Shown: in pieces, positions 22,979-37,300 of the stretch
Layout of the letters: every line of letters starts with the position of its first letter
Numbering within the stretch: the stretch's first letter is position 1
Source: Euglena gracilis
Lineage: Eukaryota; Euglenida; Euglenophyceae; Euglenales
DNA length: 64,000 nt
Direction: 5' to 3'
NCBI GenBank assembly: GCA_039621445.1
Contig: CP154955.1
Location: 8,296,241 to 8,360,240, forward strand
The notes under the pieces: generated by a model
The model's database searches: none
What the model was told of the DNA's origin: nothing
The model's input: only the letters and a program-made list of their open reading frames with translations
Position numbers and translations under genes: made by a program

Positions 22979-25900
22979 ATGAATGTCTCCATCGAGGAGG
23001 ACCGGGAGACGACCAGCGACAGCGACGTGGGGGACGCCGACGAGGACAAGCCGGCGGAGTTCGCGGGGCAGGAGGACCTCTCCACGTTTGTGAATGTGCT
23101 GTTCTCGTACCTGGTGGAGGGGACCAGCGGGGCACCTCATGTCGGCGCGGTGGTCCATACGTTGACCCGTTTTTGCCACAATATGGCAAAAACGGGTCAA
23201 GTATACATACATATGCGTGTGTGTATGGGCCAAAAATATGGCAAAATATTTTTTTTCGTCCATTGTTTATATGGGTTTTTCATTGTGCTGGGATGGGACG
23301 TTTGTTTTTTTTCATTAAGGACCGCCTGTGGGGTTGGATGCAGTCCGGTCGCCAGTGATTTTGCAAGCATCGATCCCCCTCCATAACAGCGTACAACGTC
23401 GCTTGTGCCGCTGCGAGGGACGCAGGTGCACAGCGGGCTGCCGACAGGGGAGGACTACCAGTACCAGGAGACGTTCCGAGCATTCCCCCGAGAGATGGCG
23501 CAGTACGCCAGCATCCTGTTGCAGCTCATTGAGGTGTGAGGCGGCGAGTCAAGTCTGTCAACGTCCCAGCTGCATGCCTCAAATTTTCTAATATTATTTC
23601 AGCATTGCGTACCTTTGATAATTTATGCCTTCAAAAAATGTGAAACTGGATTCCAATTTCGTAGCAGGTCAAATTCAAGTCAGTGATTCCTACAATTTCA
23701 CTGATTTTTTATCATTGCGGAGAAAAGAATTCCCAAGCAATTACAAAAAATGTGTGGGCTGATGTGTTACCAATACCGATGCCCTCCTATTAATCTGGGG
23801 GGTCCAGCCTCCCTCCTCTGCTAGGGCACCAGTAAGCTCACAATGAAGAATCCGGTGGATCTCTCCAAGGTCCAGGCGTTGACACGTCGTCATGTGTGAA
23901 CAAAGTTCAAAATGATGCGAGGGGTTGACAACCATCTACCCGCCCACCCTCAACACTGGTGCCGTTGGGGCAAGCTACCACGCTCCCTCTGGGGTCCCAG
24001 ATTGAAAAGCATTCTGCCATACATATGTATGCATATATATGTATATATATGGTATTATATGTCATATATTATATATTATATCTATTATATATAATATATA
24101 TTACATATATATAACATATACATTACATATGTATTATATGTATTTATATATAATGTGTACGTATTTGTATATATAAATGTATTTACGTATATATAAGTAT
24201 ATACATATACATAACATAATCCCGCACTTCAAAGGTGTTGGGGTGTTGTTATGTTTTTTTTATTTTTATTCGGGTTTTGATTTAACCCCCCCCCCTCCAT
24301 CCCAACGCGGGTCAGTCCCTGACATGGCCCCCGACTGTGAGACCAAGATGGACGCCGTGGTGGAAATCATCGACAGCCTGCTTGAGAACGTGGACGGAAC
24401 GCTGGACGAATTGAAGGGGAAGAAGGACCAGGCCAGCGCCGCAGCCCGAAGGTTTGTCCTGTTTTTGTTGGGTTGGACTTTGGTGGGAGGCTGCAGTCTA
24501 ACTTTTTTTTCGAACTAATTTTTTTGTTGTCGATTTCGGTTTTAGTTTTATTGGTTTTCAATTTAATTCAATTTTGATTGAATCACGGCGGTCCGTAAGG
24601 GACGGGATTTTTTTTTTTTAGTTAAGGACCGCTCCTTAAGGACCGCCCCCCCCCCCCAGGGCAGTTTTGGACCGCGAAAAAATTTTTTACGGCGCCTTCG
24701 GCGCCGGGTGTTTTTTGACCCATTTTGGGACCCACACGCAAGGAAAACTCCCTCAAAACCCCATTTTTCACACCTTCAAAAAATCAACATTTTCTCAAAA
24801 TTTTGATTTTGAGAGGTTTTTGAAGCAAAAAAACGCCATTGAAAATCCAAACAATTTGACAGACAAAAATGTGAATGTAATGTAAATGTAAAATTTGACT
24901 GTGCCAAAATTTGGTCCACTTTTTTTGACCTTCGGTTTTTTCACCCCTCTCCTAAAAATGCCAAATTTTACCCTGAAATCTTTGAGATTTTTTTTGTGAA
25001 AAAATGTGGTTTTCCATCAAAAAATCACCAATTTTTTCGGCATCCAATTTTGTCTGTTCTAATTTTATCTAGCCCCAATTTTTTTTCAGTCCCAATTTTT
25101 TCGGTTCAAAATTTTTTCAGCCCAAATCCCCCGTTTTCCCGAAATTGGTGAAAATGCTGCCCAAAATGTTGCCCCCCAACCCCCCCCCCCCAAACTGCAA
25201 GGAAAACTCCCTCAAAACCCCATTTTTTTCACACCTTCTAAAATTTCAACATTTCTCAAAATTTTGATTTTGAGAGATTTTGGAAGCAAAAAAATGCCAC
25301 TGAAAATCCAAAAAATTTCCAAGGGAAAAAATGTCAGAAAAATTTGAATGTTCCAAAATTTGGTCCCATTTTTTTGACCTGCATTTTTTTGACCCCCCTC
25401 CTAAAAAACTAACAATTTTCAACCCTAAAATTTTGGATATTTTTTTTGGGGAAAAAATGTGATTTTCCATCAAGGAACCATGTATTTTGGGTTCATTTTT
25501 CAAAAAAAATTTCAAAAAAATTTACCCCGGCCAAAATCCCTTTTTCCTTTTTTTTTTGTTGAAGTGTATGGAGACAGTTTTTTTTTTTTGCTTAAGGACC
25601 GCCCTGGATTGAATTATTTATTATTTTAGTTAAGTTCATTTTTGAATTGTACCTTTTTTTGTCGCATTTTTGATTTCTTTGCCGCAATTTTTCGCTGAGC
25701 AATTTTTACTGGTGCTTTTCAGTGTCTGTGATCAACATCAACACTTTCAGTCGCTGTACAAAAAGGATGGGAGTGGGGAGAGGCAAATACGCTTGCGTCC
25801 AGTTATCCAGTTATCACTGCTGCCATTTCTACCGATGCCCCCAGGTACACCAGTATGCGCCGCATCAGTGGGGTTCTGCGCCCTCAGGTGAAGTTCAACC

Positions 25901-28900
25901 CTCCCCCTGACAACTCCCCTGCCCCGTTCCGTGTCAAGTCCAGGCGTTGGTGAATTCTGGGATTGTTGGTCAAGGAAGCTCTCCCCTCCGTCTTTGCTTT
26001 GCTTTTCGTCCTACTTTTGTGCTGTGCAATTCCATGGACGTCACTTGTAAATTTGTGGGGCCTTGGCATTGCACACCACCCATCGCACCACTCGATGCGT
26101 TTCATCGCAACGTTTGCTGTGCCATACACATTGTGCCAGTGGTATTACAAAGGCCTGGCAGAAATCTTCAAGGACTCGAAGCTCACCTACGGCGAACCTG
26201 GTGTGCATCACTTTCTTTCTTTGTTGGTCGATTCCAGTACATTAAACCCCCCCCCCCTAATAAGTGCTCAGTGCCCTAATTGTGCGCAGTGCCCTACCCC
26301 CACCCCCCCTATGTCCAACGACCCCCCTATGTCCAATGACCACCCCCCCAGTCAGAAAACACCTTTTCGGAGGTTTGACCAAATTTTTGGTCCGGGCGTG
26401 AAGCGCCGGGACGAAAAATTTTGCCCAAAATTTGGCCAAAAATTTGGCCAAAATGCCATTTTTGACACTTTTTGGACAAAAATTTGTCAAAATTGCCCAA
26501 AATTTTCGGCGCAGAGCGCCGGAAGGGAAAATTTGGGGTTTTTTTTGGGTGGGTAGGGACCCGGGCACCCACCAACTTTCTTTTGACCCCATGTCCAACG
26601 ACCACCCCCCCCCCCCCGGTCAGAGGACACCTTTTTTTGGTCACTACCCTATGTCCAACGACCACCCCCCCCCCCCCCGGTCAGAGGACAGAGGTTACCG
26701 GTCATTGGACATAGGGGGGGGGTAATAAGAGCGCACCCCCCAAGGGTCCAAAACTACCTCCCTAAAAAGTGCGCACCCCCCCAAAGGAGAAATCACTGTC
26801 GCATCTCAGGTCGGAAAGCACACACAATTCTCAGAATTGTCCTTCTCAGATCAAACATTTCTATCGTCCAAGCCCAAATTTGACACATTTGACACATAAT
26901 CACTTGACTCATAGCTTGAAATCACAAAATTGGGGGGAAATTGAAAAAGAATGGGGGCAACGTCAGTATTTTTGGCTTTGCCCTAAAAAGTGCGCACTGC
27001 TCTAATAGGTGCGCACCCCTTGGGGTCCGAAACTACGTCCTTAAAATGCGCGCACCCGTGCACTTATTAGGGGGGGGGAGTTACTTACAGACAGAGAAAG
27101 CGTCAGCGTGAGAAGGGGGGAGAGAGAGTTTTGAAATATTTGAATTTTTTTTTGGGAGAGGACCCATTCCACAGTCGGCAATAATAATCAAACGCAATGC
27201 TGATGTGACAATGTTTTAACAGTAGTCACAGAACCACTCCCAACCTCAAAAAGTGGATGAAATACGGAGAGGGAACAATGGAATGCTAAACCCCTTTGAA
27301 AAAATCTTCCGTCAAGTGCGAATAATCCATTTTTAAAGTTCGTTGCAACCCAAATCTTGTTCTCGTTTCTGACTTTCTGAAATGCCAAAGGAGGTTGAAG
27401 ACAAAGTTCCCGGCGAGAGTTCAAGGCATTTTTCCGGAATCAAGCCCCCAGATTACCCCTCCTGTGCCTGGGCAGGCTGTCCAAGGCACCCAGATCCGAC
27501 CCCCGGGGGGGGGGGATCTCCACGCACACAGACAAAAAGGGCCAGAGGCGAACAACAGCGCCAGGCCAGAAGAAGGCACAAAAGGCACCAAAAAACAGCC
27601 ACAGTGCACACAGGGGGGGGGCGGGAGGGCACATGCCCTAAAGTGACCAAGGCACTTCTGGCCGAAGGCACCAGAAGCCAGAATAGCCAATTTTTGGCTT
27701 TTTTTTTTGCCCGCGACCAGGCAGGCACCGACTCCCGGGGGGGGGGTAGTGCCTGCTTGCCCAGACACCATGGGCACCCCTCCCCCCCTCCCCCCCCCTC
27801 CCCCCCAGGGTTGGTCAAATTCAGCCGACTTGCCAGCCAAGTGAACCGCATAATTATGATTGCAGTTACCCAGTCAGAAGAAAGACATTCAATTCCCGTC
27901 GTTTCCCGGCGGTTTTCCTGTTGCCAACACCCTGGCAGGGGTGCACTACTACGAGGAGCAGGTGCGGGCCTTCAAGCCCACCCCGGCCCAGCTGCAGATC
28001 AAGCAGGAGCAGCTGTACCGCAGCCTGGAGGACACCCCGTGCCACTGGGTGGACACCCTGCCCAAGCTGCAGGCGTGGACCTGCCCATCTCTCTGAACCA
28101 CCATGCTTGCATGTGAGCTATATGCAATTCAATGTGTGCATATGCGCTTCATGCAGTGCCATGCGTGCAGGTGAGCGACATACGATGCCATGCGCGAATG
28201 GGAGCAGGTACGAGTGCACCATTTACTGCAGTCCTCGTATGGCCAATACGTCTTTGGGTTTGTCGGAAGCAAAGAAAAGTGCACAGATAGATCCTGAGGG
28301 TTCTACATCCTATGATCCTGAGGGTCCTGGGTTTTCTAAAAGGGTGGGTGTAGCGTTCGGCCTGGAGAAAAGGAGATCACTACGTGATTATATGTTTGGG
28401 ACCCTGCTTTAAGGTGTGTCCGACTCCGGGGGGTTGCTGACTGACTGACTGGTTTTGGCTCCCAGGTCTCTAGGGTTGTAAGGTCGGCAGGATTGTGGTC
28501 CTTTTTGCGCCTCCTGGCGCAGACTCTGAAAATATTCTTTTGAAAAAATTGTCAAATCAGTGGGTTGGCTTTGAACGCCAGGTTTTTATATTTCCCAAAC
28601 ATACGCCAATTATGTCCACCCATTAAAAGCACGACAGGGAAAATGACGGATGTGACAGGGTCTCCCCTCCTGCCACATCATCCCTCCCTTGCAGGAAATG
28701 GAACGCAAGTTGTCCAGTAGCCTGGGCAGAGGGTTTTTTGTAAAGGTTGGGTGGTGAGTGTGTCCTGGCACTCCCTCCCTCGATGGCTGGTTGGGCCGAG
28801 TTGGGACCTTTTTTTTAAGGGCCCTTTATATATCCCCAAATTTATAATCATTAAATTTGTTTGTTAATGTGAATGCTTTACCAATTATTTATGAATTATA

Positions 28901-30626
28901 GTAATTCATTATTATTAATTCATAATTAATTATAAATTAATAATAATTGATTCATAATTAATCATTATCATCAATCATTAATTCAATTATCTATCAATTA
29001 TTATCAATTATTTATTATTATTATCAATTATTTTATTTATTTAGAGCTCAAAATCGACCTCAAACTTTTATCTCAAAGTGCGCCCCCCCCCCACACGCCG
29101 ACCCCCCTTCCCCGGTGCCTCAAACCCCCTCTGGGCCCGGAGGTGGCGGTGGACATCGAGGCGCACTCCTACCGGTCGTTCCAGGGCTTCGTCTGCCTGC
29201 TGCAGTTCAGCACGCGCGCCGAGGACTTCCTCGTGGACGCGCTGGAGCTGCGGGACCGCCCGGCGCCGGGCTGGGCCCCCCGGGCCATCCACCCCCCCCC
29301 CCCAGGGTTTGATATGGCATACATGGTTTAGGGGGGGGGGTGTCCCTCCCACCCCCCCTCCTGGCCCGCAGGGGGGGGGGGGTCCGGACCCCCCCACCTG
29401 TCCTTATTTTCGAACCCTGCCCCCCCCTCGTTTGCAGGGCGTTGCTTAAGAAGATTTGACCCCACCCCCTGCGGGGCCCAGCCATCCAGCAACATCCAGC
29501 AACATCCAGCAATTTTCTGGCCAGAAGCCTTTTTCCAGCCCCGGACCCCCCCATCGAGTTTTATTTATTTCCAGCTGTCGTTTGGGCGACTTCGAAGGTA
29601 AAGGATTTTCGTTTTCGGCAATAGGTCAAAAATGGGTGAAAATGGGTCAGAGAAGGCTGGCCAGGGCAAATTTGGGTCAGGGAATCGGTTTTTTTTTTGC
29701 ACAATTGGCAGTTTTTTTTTGGACTTTTTGCAATTTCGGTTTTTTTTTTTGGTACCCAGTTGGACCCTGGGTACCCTGGGGTCAGCCAGCATTGTTTTTC
29801 CAGCCAGCCAAATTTCTCAGCCTCTGAGCCCCCCCCCTCCCCGGTCCTTAAACAGCGCCCTGCTCGTTGGCCCTTCAGGCAGTCAATTGCACCCCCCCCC
29901 TGATCTTATAAGACAAAATCTTTCTCCAAATCTTGAATCATTTCTACCAATTTTTTTTGTATGGGGGGCCCACCAAACCTAGTAAATAAAACGCACTGCA
30001 CTGTGCAAATGACAGGGTTTGATTGCAAAAATTGCCCCCTGGAAGGCCAACATGGTCCAGGCCAATGAGCCCGAGGGGGTATACAGTATGGAGCATTAAT
30101 TGTCTTACACCTCCAACTTTGTGGGTCATATCCCCTAGCCAGCGCACGAGCTTTGAGGTTTTTTTTTTCATCTAAATGTCTTGTATCTGTCTATGTGAAT
30201 CTATCCAAATACATTTGTGATGTTTTGATATTTTCATGTGTTTTGGTTTTTTTCTTTTCAATCCCAAGCGCATTCTGTTCTGCTGCACACATTTGGACAC
30301 ACTCCCGCCCTGCCCAACCCACCCACCCACCCACCCACCCACCCACCCACCCACCCACCCACCCACCCACCCACACGCACACACCCTCCCACCCACCCAA
30401 CCCACCCACAACCCAACCTAACCACACACCCAACCCCACCCACACACCCCTACCCACCCACCCACCTACCCACACACACCATCCACACCCACCCACCCAC
30501 CTACCCACCCACCCAACTAAACAGACACACACACACACACACACGCAATTACGCACGCAGCACGCACGCACGCACGCGCTCGCGCGCGCGCACACACACA
30601 CACACACACGCACACACACACACACA

Positions 30627-30671
<45 letters not shown>

Positions 30672-30836
30672 GCGCGCGCACGCACACGCACACGCACACG
30701 CACACGCACACGCACACGCACACGCACACACACACACACGCACACACACACGCGCACACACGTACGCACGCACGCACGCACGCACACACGCTCGCACGCA
30801 CACGCACGCACGCACACCCACACACCCACACCCGCA

Positions 30837-30868
<32 letters not shown>

Positions 30869-30894
30869 CACACACACCCACGCACACACACACA

Positions 30895-30931
<37 letters not shown>

Positions 30932-31026
30932 ACACACACACACACCCACACACACACACACACGCACACACGCGCACGCATGCACGCACGCACGCACGCA
31001 CGCAAGCACGCACGCACGCACGCACA

Positions 31027-31057
<31 letters not shown>

Positions 31058-31073
31058 GCACGCACACGCGCAT

Positions 31074-31112
<39 letters not shown>

Positions 31113-31266
31113 CACGCACACACACCCACGCACACACACACACACCCATACACACACACACACCCATACACACACACACACACCCACACCCACACACACA
31201 CACACCCACACACACACGCACGCACACACGCGCACACATGCACGCACGCACGCACGCACGCACACA

Positions 31267-31306
<40 letters not shown>

Positions 31307-31314
31307 TGCACGCA

Positions 31315-31346
<32 letters not shown>

Positions 31347-34300
31347 CACACCACACACCACACACCACACACCATACACCACACACCACACACCACACAC
31401 CACACATCACACAACACACACCCCACACCCCACACCCCACACCCCACACCCCACACCCCACCCCCCACCCCCCACCCCCCCACCCCACCCCCCACACCCC
31501 ACACCCCACACCCCACACCGCACGCTGCACGCCGCACGCCGCACGCCGCACGCCGCACACCGCACACCACACACCACACACCACACACCACACAACACAC
31601 AACACACAACACACAACACACAACACACAACACACAACACACACACACACACACACACACACCAGGGCGGTCCATAAGGGACGAGATTTTTTTTTTTTTA
31701 GTTAAGGACCGCCTCTTAAGGACTGCCCCCCCAGGGCAGTTTTGGACCCGAAAAAATTTTTCTGGCGCCTTCGGCGCTGGGTGTTTTTTTGACCCATTTT
31801 GGGACCCATATGCAGGTACCCATAGCTAAAATGGCCTAAAATGCCCAAAATGGCCTAAAATGGCCTTAAATGGCCAAAAATGGCCTAAAATTGGGGAATT
31901 TTGGGGCTTGACCATAGGTGCACAATTTTCAACCCTAATTTTTTGGAAAGATTTTTTTTGCGAAAAAATGTGATTTTCCATCAAAAAACCATGTATTTTG
32001 GGTTCATTTTTCAAAAAAAATTTCAAAAAAATTTTCCCCGGCCAAAATCCCCTTTTTCCTTATTTTTTGGTTGAAGTTTATGGGGACAGGATTTTTTTTT
32101 TGCTTAAGGACCGCCCTGACACACACACACACACACACAGACACACACACACGCGCGCGCGCCTACGTGAGCACGTTCTCAGACTCGTTGGAAGGATAAG
32201 GGCTTCTTTGCCCCCGTCGCCGCCCCACCTGCACTGTTTGCACTCCTTCTTCACCAACCCGGCCATCACGAAGGTCATGCACGGCGCCCACTACGATGTG
32301 GAGCACGGGCTGCTTCTTCTTCTTTCTGTTTGAGACGTCGTTTTTTTGCCCCTCCCCCCACCAGGTTATTCGGCACCCGCCAGGAGTTAGGACCCCGCCA
32401 GGTTATTTAGGGGGGTTTACTACTGTCCAGGTAAATAAAAAACGTCATCAAAACTCCAACCTTTCTTGTTTTCATGTGGTGAGTTTTTAATTTTTTAATT
32501 TTTGAGTTTTTTTGGGGTTCTATACAATTTTTTTTGAACTGGGACATCCCACACTGCTGGCAGGCATTATTTCTATGGCGAAAATTCTCTAATTTTCAAA
32601 CGCTTTTGAGTTGTTTTTTTTAAAGGTATTTTATGGTATTTTATGGTGTTTTCAGATGTTTTTTTTTTAAGACGTCTATTTTTCAAGGGTGGTCAAGAGC
32701 CATCCCGGCGTCGAACTAACGTCGGTCCAGGTTGAAAATAAAAGTTCAGAAACCCTTTTTTTTTGAATTTGGGTGGATAGACAATGCTTGAGCGATGCCA
32801 GGAATCATTTTTCATTCTGTTGTTTTTGCCGAGGTTTTGCGACTTCTTCTTTGCTCGAAGTGCGAAAATTTTTCTGCGATAAATTTCTAAGGGTTTTTAA
32901 GGTTTTTAACGGCGCTTTAAAAATAACACCTGGACCAGGCTTTTGCTTAAGGGATTGCAGTACCCCCCCCGGGGGGGCTGGACTGCAGCTAGTCCAAATT
33001 TGGCCAGTGGGTTTTCTAGCAGACCCCCCCGGGGGGGGGGGGTCTGCTAGCAGGGCTAGCTAGTGGAAAATTTTTTTCCAGTGACCGGCGCGAAGCGCCG
33101 AAAATTTTTTTTGGGACCCCCAAAAATGGCCAAAAGTGCCCGTTTTTGGCCATTTTTGGGAATTTTTGGAACAAAATCAGCCAAAAACCTGTCAAAAACC
33201 TCATTTTTCCTCCGGCGCGCAGCGCCGGAGGAAAAATTTTTTTCCAGTCCGGGGGACCCCCGGACCCCCCCCTGGGGGGGGAGGGGGGGGTCTAGCTAGT
33301 CCACTTTTTCCAGTGTCTAGCCGATTGGCTAGCCAGTACCCCCCCCCCCCCCCCGGGGGGCCTTAAGCAAAAGCCTGACCTGGCCGCTGGGGCAGGTTTG
33401 ATATGCGAAGGTTCCCTGGGTCTTTTGGACCTGTCTTTCCCTTCATTCTATCAGGGGGGCTGAATGGAGATCCCGATAACCCGAACCGCGTTGTTGGGGA
33501 GGTTCCCCCACCATTCTCCATACACCATCATACATACCATACATATCATATACCACATCATACATACATACCATATCATACGTATATCCTCAACACCATC
33601 CATGCACCTTGGAAGGTGTATGGGACTCCCCCGTTGTGCTTTCTGGGTGCTGATTATAGACCGGAATTTTCTTTCGGCGCTTTTGACGCCAAAGAAATCA
33701 CTCCTCACAGGGTGCTATGCTGGGCATGGTCGAACACCCCCTAGCTTGGGTGGTTGACCCTGGCCAGGTATAGCTGGGGACCTCAATTTTAGTGTTGATT
33801 GTGCGTGCTGGGGTTCGGTGTCCGTGGCGGGAGAAGTCTTCTGGCAGGGTGGCTCCAGCGGGACTTCGGCATCTACGTCGTCAACCTGTTCGACACCTCG
33901 TGCGCCGCCAAGGTTTGCCGCCACGCAGGCCTCTGTCACAATTGAACGGCACGGCTTTTCCTTCTGTCCTCCCGCCTCGTTTTGTAATGCTGAGGCTCAC
34001 CAACAGTGCGAAAGAATACCCACAATGATATTTCTGCAAATTGCACACAAGAACGAGGCATACCGCGTTTGCAGAGAGGCAAACTCATCGTGGAGTATTT
34101 TTGCCCATGGCTGTCAGTCGTTTGTCTTTCTCCCAGTTTTTTTTTTTCATGCAAAGTTCAGTTTCCGGAGCAACGAGTTCGATTCCTCGCTATTTGTGGA
34201 TTCACCCCACAACGCCAATGCTGTTCGGGAACAAACCCCTCTCCCGATGGCCATTTCCCCCCCACAGCCCCCCCCCCCCCGCCCCCAACGCCTGCCCAGG

Positions 34301-37300
34301 TGCTGGACTACCCCTCCCTGGGGCTGGCCCACCTGCTGAAGTACTTCTGCGAGGTGGCCGCCGACAAGCGCTTCCAGACCGCCGACTGGCGCATCCGCCC
34401 GTTGCCCTCCGAGCCCGGGCCCAGCGCTGACAACACAAGCGATGTGATTTTTTTTTTGTGCGGTGGTTTTATCAGCACCACTTGTCTCACGTTGAGAGCC
34501 TCTTGCGACCCCACCCCTGGGTCAGTGCCCAAGGCTGCCTTTTAACTCAGACGACCCCCCGGGGGTGGGTTTGAGTCCTTGGCCTGCGAAAATTGCCGAC
34601 ACTTTTTTTGGGGGGGGAATACCTCCAGATGGTCCGAATTTGGGATGCCCCCACGGGGGGGGGGGGTCCCGCGCTGGGCTGGGTGAGTGGGGGACCACTG
34701 GATCTTAAACGAAGCCTGCATTACCCCCTCCTGGCTACTGTGCGTCAACGTGCCCCCCTTTCTTAACATTGGCTTGTGGCTGGGATGTCGGTTGCTGGAG
34801 TCAACACACACCCCACAAAGGGTACCTCCTGGCTTGTTGGGACCACTGTGGGTCAGGCGATTAAGCCGGGAGGGGGGGGGAGGGCAGGTGGGGGTGGGGG
34901 TCAGACACTGCCGGGTGGTTCTGGGCCCTTCTTCTGGGCTCTTCAGGGCATCCGTAACGTTGGGGCTCACCACCGCCACCGCAGCACGGACCCGCCCACG
35001 ATGCTGAAGTACGCGCGGGAGGACACCCACTACCTGCTGTACGTCCACGACCGCCTGAAGGTCCTCCTGGAGCAGACCCCGGGCAAGAGCTTTGGTCTGA
35101 CAGGCCTCGAGGTTTCTGCTCGTCTGAAATGTGACAAACCACTGGCACAGACCTCGGTCCGGTGAACCAAGTGCGCTGACACAATGCTGTGTCGAGGGTT
35201 TGTGTTTGTTCGAATGATTTGTCTGGCGACTTGCTGATGATCTCAACTCGTCGAACAAGAGTCCCCACTGATGCTGCACATTGCGAAGTTTTGACCACAC
35301 TTCAGTAGTTTTACACAAAGATATTTCACCAGTTCATTGACGCTGAAAGGATAATTTAGTAGGGAGGGGATTGATATCCGCAATTTTTTCACGTTTTTGA
35401 AATTTTCTGCAATTTTAAGCATATTTTGAAAAGTTTTTTCCTTTTCCACGATTTTTCCGCTTGAACCTGAAATGAAAGGCTGAATGAGTTTTGGCCTTTT
35501 TATGAACATTTCACAAGGGAACCCAGGTCAGACAATTGCTTAAGCACTGTCCCCCCCCCCCCCCCCGGGGGGTGGGTGACTGGTTTTTTCAAAGTGACTG
35601 ACTGGTTTTGGGCCCGGACCCCTCCCCCCCCCCCCCCGGGGGGGGGGCGGCCAGGAGTGGGCAAAAGTGGCTTGAGTGACCCCGGCGCCGAAGGCGCCGG
35701 AAAATTTTTTTTGGCCTAAAATGGCCTAAAGTGACTGGAAAGTGGCCGTTTTTCTGAGTGGCCGACCCCCCCCCCCCCCCGGGGGGGGGTAGTGACTGGC
35801 TGGTTTTTTGAAAATGAGTGACTGACTGGTTTTTAAAAAAGTGGAGTGACCCCCCCCCCCGGGGGTCGGTAAGCAATTGTATGACCCAGGTGCTTTTTTG
35901 TTGTTGTTTTGTTGCAAAATTGCCAGAATTTGGCAAGGTTTCACAAATTTAGACAAAAATTTGGGAATTTCTTTGCTTTTTTTTCCTGCTGGTAAATAAT
36001 TCTGATTTGGAAAAATTCTGCGTCCTCGACCAAGATTTTACCTGAGACCAAACTTTTTGTCAGTTTTTTGTCATTTTCGGCTTTTTCAGCCAACAGATGT
36101 CATATTTCTAAAATCACCATCCCAAAATTACAAAAAATCTTGTTTTTGGACTTTTTTGTTGGAAAATGTGAATAACGGCCCAAAACTCACACCAGTGTTG
36201 CAAAATGAAAAAAATCGTGAAAAGTCCTCTTCAGCAGAAGTGTACAAATCCCCCCCAAAACCCGTGATTTCCGCAGGTTTTCCGTAATTTTCACTCAATT
36301 TTCCGCATTTTTCCGCAATCCTCCGAAATCTATTCCCTCCTGAATTTGGAAACATTTTTTTAACCTTTTGAGGAGGTCTTCAGCCTGGACCCCTGCCAAG
36401 GGGTCCAGACCCCCCTATGGTGAACGGTGAAGGGTTGGCACCCCCTCCTAAAGCCAGGACACTCCCCTGCCAAACCCTGGGCCCAATTCCCTGCCGCAAA
36501 ATTCTCACTCGACAAGTCGACAGATACAAGCTGAACACGTTTCATTTTCCTGCATCGATGTGCCAAGAATAACTGGTCTTTCAAGTCATGAAAATCTAGT
36601 TGTTACCTACCCCCCTGTCAGGAGTGTTACGAGCTGTCACGGGAGATCTGCCTGCGGCGCTACGAAAAGGAGACACTGGACGAGATGGCGTTCCAAAAAT
36701 ACATCTTCAAGAACGCGCCCGGCCTGACCTGCCAGCAAGGCACAGCTCTGTGTGGGCATCAGCCCCCCCCCCCCCTTCATGCCACGTGACGCGTTTTGGC
36801 CATTGTGGCAGAGTTTTGTTTTCGCGTGGGAGGCACACCGGACTGGCGGGTGTCCAGGTTTTGGGTGGGGTGTCCCGCCCGTCCCACACCATATGGGGAC
36901 CACTTGGTCCAGTATCAAACCCTGGCCAACCCCCACGTTCCAAAGCCAGTCCCGTGCTCCATTGAGTGGAACAGAAGGTGAGCCACGTTGCATTTGGCAA
37001 GTGCCAAGGCTGCTTCACTACGCTCAGTTTTCAACCTGGAACCCATCGCCCCCTTCACACGTCTCCCAAGGGTACCAGCTACCCCGTCCCTGCCACATTG
37101 CCGCACACGCAGTTGGCGGCAGGAAGTGCTCCGGGTCGTTATGCAGTGGAGGGACACCGTCGCGCGAGCAGAAGACGAATCGAAAGGTTTGAGTACGTGG
37201 CGGTTTGAAATGGTCGTGTGGCCTTTAAGCGGCCTTTTATAAACAACCCAAGAAACTGGGGGAAATGTGTGCTCCAGACTTCCATCGCGATGCATTTTGG

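Noticed and set aside
24060-24220. AT-rich stretch considered as a replication origin or matrix attachment region
   Set aside because: Only base composition supports it; several equal tracts exist (45770-45890, 48060-48180, 50612-50930) and nothing distinguishes one as functional.
30153-31829. Very long open frames (up to 558 codons) on both strands
   Set aside because: They arise from CA/CCCA/GCAC microsatellite sequence that lacks stop codons; Rrp6 exons on both sides show that it is an intron.
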